Below, piece after piece: positions 1 through 5,461 of a DNA stretch of 6,500 nucleotides (its first letter is position 1; every line of letters starts with the position of its first letter). The translations under genes and the position numbers were made by a program. The notes beneath the pieces are model-generated. The model searched no databases. It worked only from the letters and a program-made list of their open reading frames with translations, and was not told the origin of the DNA. The stretch covers positions 1 to 6,500 of the forward strand of contig JAQUOM010000089.1 in assembly GCA_028717105.1 (NCBI GenBank), given 5' to 3'. Origin of the DNA: Candidatus Omnitrophota bacterium (GTDB taxonomy: Bacteria > Omnitrophota > Gorgyraeia > Velamenicoccales > Velamenicoccaceae).

Positions 1-17
1 AATCAAGATACAAATTC

Positions 18-38
18 TCCCGTAGCGCGGGATCCCGC
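18..38 (-). terminator. Weak terminator-like hairpin at the left edge
   Basis: A perfect 12-bp palindrome, GCGGGATCCCGC (27-38), overlaps an alternative stem, TCCCG with CGGGA, at 18-32. On the minus strand the alternative stem is followed by a moderately T-rich stretch (GAATTTGTATCTTGATT). This could be the end of the response regulator transcript, but the stem is short and the T-tract interrupted. Positions 1-121 hold no gene that I can support. Confidence 0.25.
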
Positions 39-72
39 TTTAGGAAATATTTTTGGTCATTGTTCGGTTATT

Positions 73-107
73 ACCTGCCCTGCGGGAGTAAGCCCGCGAA
101 GGCAGGT
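73..107. repeat. Palindrome downstream of the response regulator
   Basis: The arms ACCTGCC (73-79) and GGCAGGT (101-107) enclose a second stem, GCGGG (82-86) with CCCGC (93-97), around a 6-nt loop; two short bulges separate the stems. On the sense (minus) strand it begins about 14 nt after the response regulator stop, where a terminator would be expected, but the bases after it (AATAACCGAACA) are not U-rich. It may mark the transcript 3' end by folding, or be a dispersed palindromic repeat related to the one at 552-583. Confidence 0.55.
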
Positions 108-121
108 ATCGCGGAATTTGA

Positions 122-508
122 TTATTTCCTGATGTTTTCTTCGACGGCCTTAAGCAGCGTATCCGGTTTGATCGGCTTTTCCAGCACCGTCTTGACAGGG
201 AGCCAGTCGGAATCCGGCTCAAAACCGAACGGCAGGTTCATCTCCTTACGGATGCCTGTGATCATAATGACAGGGATATCCTTTGTCGCCTCGTCGCCTT
301 TCAGGTTCCGGGCGATATCGAAACCTTCGCTCTTATGCGTCATCATGACATCGAGTAAGATCAGGTTCGGGACTTCCTTCTTGGCTTTCTTGAACCCCTC
401 TTCGCCGTTCGGCGCCGAAATCACATCGTAGTTCTTCGCCGTCAAAAGCGTGCTCATCGCGTCAACGTAATCCGCATCGTCATCAATGATAAGAATTTTC
501 CCGGCCAT
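122..508 (-). CDS. Stand-alone CheY-like response regulator (receiver domain only)
   Basis: This 128-residue protein is a single phosphoreceiver (REC) domain with no output domain. The acidic pocket is D9-D10-D11, the phospho-acceptor is D53 (LILLDVMM), the switch Thr is T84 (IMITG) and the conserved Lys is K111 in EKPIKP; all are intact, so phosphorylation is expected. Between T84 and K111 the stretch NLPFGFEPDSDWLPV makes the alpha4-beta5 region some five residues longer than in CheY. I recall similar Pro- and acid-rich stretches in other hydrogenase-linked receiver proteins, but cannot check this here. It is the last gene of the cluster, on the same strand as hydE and 137 bp away, with its own strong ribosome binding site and a possible promoter. 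No histidine kinase is in the window, and the output partner is unknown. It might control hydrogenase expression or activity, or only be a neighbour. Confidence 0.93.
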   Translation of the reverse strand: MAGKILIIDDDADYVDAMSTLLTAKNYDVISAPNGEEGFKKAKKEVPNLILLDVMMTHKSEGFDIARNLKGDEATKDIPVIMITGIRKEMNLPFGFEPDSDWLPVKTVLEKPIKPDTLLKAVEENIRK

Positions 509-513
509 TCACC

Positions 514-520
514 CCTCCTT
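514..520 (-). promoter_or_regulatory. Strong Shine-Dalgarno of the response regulator
   Basis: The sense strand reads AAGGAGG, a perfect anti-16S complement, followed by GGTGA and the ATG at 508. It is the strongest ribosome binding site in the window and suggests independent, efficient translation of this gene compared with the weaker sites of the hydrogenase genes. Confidence 0.75.
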
Positions 521-551
521 GATTTTACCTATAACAAGGTATTTTTCCCTC

Positions 552-583
552 AAGCCCTTCCCTTATGCTGCGGGAGAAGGCCT
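552..583. repeat. Palindrome (stem-loop) between hydE and the response regulator
   Basis: On the plus strand the arms AAGCCCTTCCC (552-562) and GGGAGAAGGCCT (572-583) pair over about 11 positions with one bulge and wobble pairs, around a 9-nt loop. Neither strand has a U-tract after it, so it is not a classical intrinsic terminator. It shares the 9-mer CTGCGGGAG with the palindrome at 73-107 on the other side of the response regulator gene. It could be a dispersed repeat unit, or a 3'-end-stabilising or leader structure. Confidence 0.5.
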
Positions 584-639
584 ACCCCTCGTGGGTTACA
601 AAATCAACTCCTCAAATGTATCCTTCAGTCTAAAGTCTT

Positions 640-648
640 ATTATATCA
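640..648 (-). promoter_or_regulatory. Extended -10 promoter candidate for the response regulator
   Basis: The sense strand reads TGATATAAT, a full TGnTATAAT extended -10 element. Its TGA is the hydE stop codon. No good -35 box lies 16-18 nt upstream, which is tolerated for extended -10 promoters. Transcription from here would start near 633 and give a leader of about 125 nt containing the stem-loop at 552-583. This is a sequence match only. Confidence 0.35.
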
Positions 649-1698
649 CACCTTTATCTTTAATGAATCCCCCCGGCCATAATTCACACAACGGCCAATG
701 GCAGAGGCCATTGTTTCCATGCAGGGAACACACGCCCCGGAGACTTCCGTCAGACAGCGCTTATGCGGATATATCTCGTAGGCCTGCCTGTAAGGCTGAG
801 GCGTAAAATTCGGCATGAGAACATTGGCGCCGGCCTTCAGGGCCGCGAGGCGATGATCTTCCTCGAGACTCCCCACGGCTGTCGTTGCCGGCATGTGCGC
901 GTTTTTGACCGCGATCCTCGTTGTCGCGAGCACCCTGAGCACCGCGTCAATCTCCCCGTCACCCTCTGACCCCAAAGGCGTGCCGGGATGCGCGATAAAA
1001 GGGCCGATGCCGATCATATCGAAGTCATAACGCTTGAAAAATAAAATATCCTGTGCCAGGTCCTCAAGCGTCTGGCCCGGAAGCCCCACGATGCTGCCGG
1101 AACCCACCTGATAGCCCAAGTCCCGCAGAACGCGCAGGCACTCCATCCTCCTGTCGATATCCATGTCCGGATGGAGCTGCCGATACAATGCCGGGTTCGT
1201 CGTTTCGATCTTCAGCAGATAACGGTCCGCGCCGGCCCGGCGCCACAGGGCATACGCCTCCTGCGGCTTTTCCCCGACAGAAAGCGTCACCGCCATATCA
1301 CTGCCGGACTTGATGGCCCGCACGACATCCGCAAGCCAGGATGGATCGAGCGTGTCGTCCTCCCCCGACTGCAGGACCACCGTCTTGATGCCGCAGGCCG
1401 CGGCCTCCAGGGTCGATGCCAGGATCTCCGCCGTGCTCATCCGGTAACGCTTAATCTGCCGATGGGCCTTGCGCAGGCCGCAATAAGCGCAATCCCTCGA
1501 GCACCTGCTGGAAAACTCCACGATCGCGCGCAACAAAATCCCGTCGCCGAAACAGGCGCGGCGGATTTCATCGGCGCGCGCAAAAAGCGCATCCGCTTCC
1601 TCGCCCGAGGCATCCAGGAGCGCCACGATATCGGATATGTCCGGCGCATCGCCGACGGCAACCCTGTCAAGCAAAGTTCCAAATTTAGACATACACAT
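646..1698 (-). CDS. hydE: [FeFe] hydrogenase maturase HydE (radical SAM)
   Basis: HydE is the radical-SAM enzyme that acts after HydG on the Fe(CO)2CN-cysteine synthon during assembly of the diiron subsite and its dithiolate bridge. With the start chosen here the protein has 350 residues, close to the roughly 348 of T. maritima HydE. The SAM-cluster motif CX3CX2C is C66, C70, C73 (CSRDCAYC). The second, non-essential cluster motif of HydE is also present, C315, C323 and C326 (CX7CX2C). Three in-frame ATGs compete, at 1725, 1698 and 1692. I chose 1698 because AAAGGGAT lies just upstream at good spacing; 1692 would overlap the hydG stop as ATGTCTAA and is the main alternative. The overlap with hydG is 14 bp. 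The stop codon TGA is also the TG of a possible extended -10 promoter for the next gene. No HydF follows. Confidence 0.95.
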   Translation of the reverse strand: MCMSKFGTLLDRVAVGDAPDISDIVALLDASGEEADALFARADEIRRACFGDGILLRAIVEFSSRCSRDCAYCGLRKAHRQIKRYRMSTAEILASTLEAAACGIKTVVLQSGEDDTLDPSWLADVVRAIKSGSDMAVTLSVGEKPQEAYALWRRAGADRYLLKIETTNPALYRQLHPDMDIDRRMECLRVLRDLGYQVGSGSIVGLPGQTLEDLAQDILFFKRYDFDMIGIGPFIAHPGTPLGSEGDGEIDAVLRVLATTRIAVKNAHMPATTAVGSLEEDHRLAALKAGANVLMPNFTPQPYRQAYEIYPHKRCLTEVSGACVPCMETMASAIGRCVNYGRGDSLKIKV

Positions 1699-3067
1699 CG
1701 CGGATCCCTTTTTGAATGTCTTCAAAGAAGGCGCTCAATTGCCGCCGGCTGCTTTCATCCAAAAGCGTCTTGGCCTGTTCGATGAGGCGATATCCCCGTT
1801 CCTTGACAACAGGAGAAGCAAAATCATCCAGATATTCCTTGAGCGTGATCAGGGCATTCATCTGGCACTTGCCTTTGATCGTTCCGGGCTTGGCCAGATC
1901 CATAAATGTCGAACCCGTGCGCTCCTTGCGGTAACAGGCCGCGCAAAAACTGGGACACAACCCTTTTTCAATCAAAGATCCGATCACCTGATCCAGATTA
2001 CGCGCATCGTTCGGGAAAAACTGGCCGTCGTCTGCGCCGTCTTGCGTATAGCCGCCCGGCGATGTCCGGGAACCGGCACTGACCTGCGAGACGCCGATGG
2101 CAAAAAGCTCGTCCCGAAACGACGGCGCTTCCCTTGTCGTCAGGATAATACCTGTATATGGAACAGCCAATCTTAAGATGGCGACGGTTTTCTTGAATTC
2201 TTCGTCCGACAGCCTGTAGGGCGCCGCTTCGAGAAAATCGACGCCGTGCGCCGGCTCGATCCGCGGCACGGAAATCGTGTGCGGCCCCACACCAAAAGTC
2301 TCTTCCAGATGGCGGATGTGTTCCAGGAGCCCCAAGGTCTCAAAACGATAGTCATAGAGGCCGTAAAGCGGGCCGATCCCCACATCGTCGATACCGGCGC
2401 CAAACGCCCGGTCGATCGCATCCAGGCGGTTATCGGGGTCGCTCTTGGGGCCGTAGGGGTGCAGGCGGCGATAGGTGGCATCGTGATATGTCTCCTGGAA
2501 AAGCTGATACGTCCCGATACCCGCCTTCTTAAGCTTGCGGAAATCTTCAACGCTCAAGGGCGCACAGTTAATGTTGACCCTGCGGATCTGATGCGCCCCG
2601 ACGCGGACACGATACACCGTCTCGATCGCCTCGACATAATCTTCCACCACGGGCCGACGGGAACCGCGGGATTCCCCGGCAACAAGAAGGATGCGCTTAT
2701 GGCCGCAGCCGAGGAGCCAGGCGACCTCTTGCGCGATCTCCTGCGGGGCCAAGGCCTTTCTCTTGACACTCTTGTTGTCCGCCTTAAACCCGCAATAAAG
2801 GCAGCCGTTCATGCAGAAATTGCTCGTATAGAGCGGCGCAAACAAAACGATGCGGCTGCCATAAATCTCGTTCTTCACCCAGGCCGCGGTCTCAAGGATT
2901 TTTTTCAAAAGCGCCGGGTCCGAAACCGACAAAAGGACAGCAGTTTCTTTCAGCGTCAACCCCTTGAGCGCGCGCCCCCTGGCGAGAACCGCCTCCACAT
3001 CCGCAGCCGGCACCTTTTGAGCGTCCGCCAGAATATCGAATATTTTTTGTTCGTCAATATGTTTCAT
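1685..3067 (-). CDS. hydG: [FeFe] hydrogenase maturase HydG (radical-SAM tyrosine lyase)
   Basis: HydG cleaves tyrosine by radical-SAM chemistry to p-cresol and a glycine-derived fragment, which gives the CO and CN- of the H-cluster on a cysteine-bound iron synthon. The 460-residue length is usual. The SAM-cluster motif CX3CX2C is C85, C89, C92 (CMNGCLYC), in a TIM-barrel that runs to about residue 350. The C-terminal auxiliary-cluster motif is C375, C378 (CAACYRKERTG) with C401 (KGKC), the spacing expected for the HydG-specific [4Fe-4S]-dangler iron site. These separate it from the tyrosine lyase ThiH, which lacks that CO/CN-forming C-terminal site. C371, just before it, is an additional cysteine. 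The start at 3067 is 19 bp after hydC ends, with GGAG at 3072-3075 only 4 nt upstream. Its end overlaps the start of hydE, so the two maturases are probably translationally coupled. All key residues are present, and a working enzyme is expected. Confidence 0.96.
   Translation of the reverse strand: MKHIDEQKIFDILADAQKVPAADVEAVLARGRALKGLTLKETAVLLSVSDPALLKKILETAAWVKNEIYGSRIVLFAPLYTSNFCMNGCLYCGFKADNKSVKRKALAPQEIAQEVAWLLGCGHKRILLVAGESRGSRRPVVEDYVEAIETVYRVRVGAHQIRRVNINCAPLSVEDFRKLKKAGIGTYQLFQETYHDATYRRLHPYGPKSDPDNRLDAIDRAFGAGIDDVGIGPLYGLYDYRFETLGLLEHIRHLEETFGVGPHTISVPRIEPAHGVDFLEAAPYRLSDEEFKKTVAILRLAVPYTGIILTTREAPSFRDELFAIGVSQVSAGSRTSPGGYTQDGADDGQFFPNDARNLDQVIGSLIEKGLCPSFCAACYRKERTGSTFMDLAKPGTIKGKCQMNALITLKEYLDDFASPVVKERGYRLIEQAKTLLDESSRRQLSAFFEDIQKGIRDVYV
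1704..1711 (-). promoter_or_regulatory. Ribosome binding site deciding the hydE start
   Basis: The sense strand reads AAAGGGAT, lying inside the last codons of hydG. The GGGA is followed by six bases (TCCGCG) and then the ATG at 1698. The same motif is about 12 nt from the ATG at 1692 and lies downstream of the ATG at 1725, so it favours 1698. Confidence 0.5.
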
Positions 3068-3086
3068 GCTTCTCCGTGCTCACCGC

Positions 3087-3572
3087 TTATTTTTTATAAA
3101 AACCCTGGAGTATCTCCACTGTCTTTTTCGGCGTCAGCGTCCCGTAGACCTTGTCGTCGATCATCATGACGGGCGCCAGGCCGCAAGTACCCAGACAACG
3201 CGTCTCAACCAGAGTAAATATCCCGTCCCCGGTCGTTTCCCCGATCTCAACCTTGAGCTCTTTTTTGATGGTTTCCAGGATCTGGGCCGCGCCCTTGACG
3301 TAACACGCCGTTCCCAAACAGACGGAAATCGTATGTTTCCCTTTGGGTTTAAGGTTAAAGTAGTGATAAAAAGTCGCCACGCCCCAGATGTGGGCGGTCG
3401 GGATGTTCATCGTCAAGGCGATCTCATCCATCACCGCCTGGTCAAGGTGGCCGTAAATTTCCTGCGCGCGATGAAGGATGGCGATCAGTTGCGACTCCGG
3501 ATGTGTACCGGCCTTAGCCTTCTCCATGAATTGTTTCAACTGATTTACCTTGTCGTCTTGAACGCTGATCAT
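3087..3572 (-). CDS. hydC: NAD-linked hydrogenase subunit HydC (NuoE-like, [2Fe-2S] thioredoxin-like)
   Basis: This 161-residue protein has the size and pattern of the NuoE/HydC family, the small electron-transfer partner of the NuoF-like subunit. An N-terminal helical part (roughly residues 1-65, including the motif WGVATFYHYF at 63-72) is followed by a thioredoxin-fold domain. Its [2Fe-2S] ligands are C85 and C90 (CLGTAC), then C126 and C130 (CLGTC); all four are present. The ATG at 3572 has a good Shine-Dalgarno, AAAAGGGG, 5 nt upstream (3578-3585). The gene lies between hydA and hydG, with 80 bp before it and 19 bp after it. In many bacteria the NuoE-like gene precedes the NuoF-like gene, so its place after hydA is a rearranged order. 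Together with HydB it forms the NAD(H) module. I see no signal peptide or membrane segment. Confidence 0.95.
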   Translation of the reverse strand: MISVQDDKVNQLKQFMEKAKAGTHPESQLIAILHRAQEIYGHLDQAVMDEIALTMNIPTAHIWGVATFYHYFNLKPKGKHTISVCLGTACYVKGAAQILETIKKELKVEIGETTGDGIFTLVETRCLGTCGLAPVMMIDDKVYGTLTPKKTVEILQGFYKK

Positions 3573-3593
3573 AGCAACCCCTTTTATTTTTTG

Positions 3594-3649
3594 TCAGCCG
3601 GTGGGCCTGTTAACCGATTCACCGGCAAACCGGCGCACAGGCTGACCGG
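3594..3649. repeat. Degenerate 8-bp tandem repeat between hydA and hydC
   Basis: Seven consecutive octamers fill most of the 80-bp hydA-hydC gap. On the plus strand they read TCAGCCGG, TGGGCCTG, TTAACCGA, TTCACCGG, CAAACCGG, CGCACAGG and CTGACCGG. On the sense strand the units begin with CCGG or a near match, followed by four variable bases. The array begins 3 nt after the hydA stop. It also contains nested inverted repeats on the sense strand (GTCAG with CTGAC, CCTGT with ACAGG, and an inner CCGG-TTTG-CCGG), so the transcript could fold here. An A-rich stretch follows on the sense strand, not a U-tract, so it is not an intrinsic terminator for the operon. Its function is unknown; an mRNA stability or processing element, or simply a minisatellite, are possibilities. 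Confidence 0.6.
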
Positions 3650-3652
3650 TAT

Positions 3653-5431
3653 TTATCTGACCTTTAATTCCTGCGGAATGATGCCTCTCGGTTCCTTGGC
3701 CTTATAATGCGTGTGCAGAAGCTGGTGCGATTTGGCGCTCAAAGGGCGTCCCAAAAATTCCTTATATATCCTCTGGACATCCGGATTTTCATGGCTTCTG
3801 CGGATCGTCTTGTGGCGATCGATCCCGTATAACGCTTCCGCTCTCTTTTTTAAGCACTCTTCGTCGAGCGGCATCGAATTGATGCCGGCGTAAGGCTGCC
3901 CGCCGCCGCCGATGCATCCGCCCGGACACCCCATGATCTCGATAAAATGATATCGATCCGGGTCTTTGCGCGCCATGTCCAAGACCGTCGCCGCGTTTCC
4001 CAGGCCGTGGGCCACCGCCACGCGGATCTCTTTACCGTCAATCATCAGTTTACCTTCCTTGATCCCTGTCAACCCTCTCAAAGACTCCAGTTCTATATCC
4101 ATCAGGGTCTCGCCCGTATACATTTCATACGCCGTGCGGATCGCGGCTTCCATGACACCGCCTGTGGCACCGAAGATGGCGCCCGCCCCTGATGACAACC
4201 CGAGGGGCTCATCGAAATCCTCGCCCTTGATGTGCAAGAGATCGATGCCGGAAGATTTAATCATCCAGGCGATCTCGCGGGTCGTCACGACCATATCCAC
4301 GGCCGGCATGCCGTTGACCATCAATTCCGGCCGCGAGGCCTCGTATTTCTTGGCCGTGCAGCACATAATGGCGACGCTCAAGATCTCTTTAGGGTCTCTT
4401 TTTATCTTGTCCGCGAAATATGTACGGATCAAAGCGCCCATCATGGACATCGGCGACTTGCAGGTCGAAACATTCTCCAGGAGATCGGGATGGAACTGCT
4501 CCACGCACTTCATCCAGGCGCTGGAACACGACGTGATCATCGGCAGCTTCCCCTTGCCCTGGAACCTCTCCAAAAATTCGCTCGCTTCCTCCATGATCGT
4601 CAAATCCGCGGAGAACTGCGTATCAAAAACATAATCAAACCCCAGCCTTCTGAGCGCGGCCGTCAATTCTCGCTCCATGGCACGCCCCGGCTCCTGGCCG
4701 AAGGCCTCACCGATGGCAGCCCGGACAGACGGCGCAATCTGGGCCACTTTGACGATATGCGGATCATTCAGCTTGGCGAAGAGGTCCTGTGTATAGACCT
4801 TTTCGACGAAGGCGGCTGTCGGACAAACGTTGATGCACTGGCCGCAGGCCGTGCAGACGCTGTCGCGGAACGGCATGTTATATGCCGGCATAACGACTGT
4901 CTGAAAACCCCGATGCGCGTGGCCCAGGGCCGTTACCTTCTGGACTTCCGAACAGATGCGCACGCAGCGTCCGCAGAGGATACACTTGTTCGGATCCCTG
5001 ATGACGGAGGCCGACGACAGGTCTTTCTCGTATTTCTTGCGTTCGCCCTCAAAATGCCTCTTGCGGATCCCCATGGCGGAGGCCAGACGCTGTAATTCAC
5101 AGTTGGAGTCGCGCTCACAGGTATGGCAATCCTGAGGGTGATTGTCTAAGATGAGTTCGACGATATCCCGCCGTGCGCGGCGGATCTCCTGCGTATTGGT
5201 ATGGATCTTCATGCCGTCCGTTACGGGATAGGCGCAGGACGCCACATAAGACTTGGCACCCTCGACCTCCACGATACAGACGCGGCAGGCGCCTTCGATC
5301 GAAAGCTTCGGATGATAGCACAACCGCGGGATGTGGAATCCCAGCTGGTCGGCCGCCTGCATAATAGTCAGGCCTTCTTGCGTCTTGTAAGATTTACCGT
5401 CGATATGAATGGTTATCGTTTTAGCTTCCAT
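3653..5431 (-). CDS. hydA: Catalytic subunit of NAD-linked [FeFe] hydrogenase, HydA, with variant H-cluster loops
   Basis: This 592-residue protein is the hydrogenase proper (2H+ + 2e- to H2, reversible), presumably a cytoplasmic complex with HydB and HydC. Domains in order: a [2Fe-2S] ferredoxin domain (C38, C49, C52, C66); a His-Cys [4Fe-4S] site (H98, C102, C105, C111); two [4Fe-4S] sites (C150, C153, C156, C160 and C193, C196, C199, C203); and the H-cluster domain to the C terminus, ending in the usual SHENP and LLHTHY motifs. This is the M3 architecture of CpI, and the numbering matches CpI +3 throughout. The proton relay is intact (C302, E282, S322, E285), as are the cyanide-side residues P234, S235 and K361 and the L3 loop CPGGCIGGGGQP (C502, C506). 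L1 reads TSCSSAW, not TSCCPxW, L2 reads MCCTAKKYE, not MPCxxKxxE, and the Gln of KSPQ is Met328. Unlike Thermotoga maritima HydA, as I recall it, there is no extra C-terminal [2Fe-2S] domain. The start is supported by AAAGGA 8 nt upstream. The family is certain; the effect of the loop changes is not. Confidence 0.97.
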   Translation of the reverse strand: MEAKTITIHIDGKSYKTQEGLTIMQAADQLGFHIPRLCYHPKLSIEGACRVCIVEVEGAKSYVASCAYPVTDGMKIHTNTQEIRRARRDIVELILDNHPQDCHTCERDSNCELQRLASAMGIRKRHFEGERKKYEKDLSSASVIRDPNKCILCGRCVRICSEVQKVTALGHAHRGFQTVVMPAYNMPFRDSVCTACGQCINVCPTAAFVEKVYTQDLFAKLNDPHIVKVAQIAPSVRAAIGEAFGQEPGRAMERELTAALRRLGFDYVFDTQFSADLTIMEEASEFLERFQGKGKLPMITSCSSAWMKCVEQFHPDLLENVSTCKSPMSMMGALIRTYFADKIKRDPKEILSVAIMCCTAKKYEASRPELMVNGMPAVDMVVTTREIAWMIKSSGIDLLHIKGEDFDEPLGLSSGAGAIFGATGGVMEAAIRTAYEMYTGETLMDIELESLRGLTGIKEGKLMIDGKEIRVAVAHGLGNAATVLDMARKDPDRYHFIEIMGCPGGCIGGGGQPYAGINSMPLDEECLKKRAEALYGIDRHKTIRRSHENPDVQRIYKEFLGRPLSAKSHQLLHTHYKAKEPRGIIPQELKVR

Positions 5432-5461
5432 TTGTTTTATCCTTTTATTCTGGCAAGGGGA

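Noticed and set aside
1699..1725. Earlier hydE start at 1725
   Set aside because: It would overlap hydG by 41 bp and add nine residues (starting MKTFKKGS) not needed for family length. The Shine-Dalgarno sequence lies downstream of it and serves the ATG at 1698.
1171..2176. Overlapping plus-strand open frames opposite hydE and hydG
   Set aside because: They are shadows of the maturase genes, with no ribosome binding site context or family resemblance.
2246..3169. Long plus-strand open frame (307 codons) opposite hydG
   Set aside because: It lies fully antisense to a well-conserved radical-SAM gene, and its product is rich in Arg, Pro and His without recognisable domains. It is a shadow of the GC-biased codons of hydG.
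3582..3592. T-run next to the octamer array as an intrinsic terminator
   Set aside because: On the operon's sense strand this is an A-run after the repeats. On the plus strand the T-run precedes the hairpin and no gene needs ending. Neither orientation fits.
4232..5095. Plus-strand open frame (287 codons) opposite hydA
   Set aside because: It is antisense to the catalytic core of hydA, has a low-complexity Arg/His-rich composition and no motif, and hydA is unambiguous.
3653..5431. HydA as a regulatory (sensor) hydrogenase because of the altered L1 loop
   Set aside because: It has no PAS domain, the proton-relay Cys is kept, and it sits between HydB and HydC subunit genes as part of an NAD-linked enzyme.
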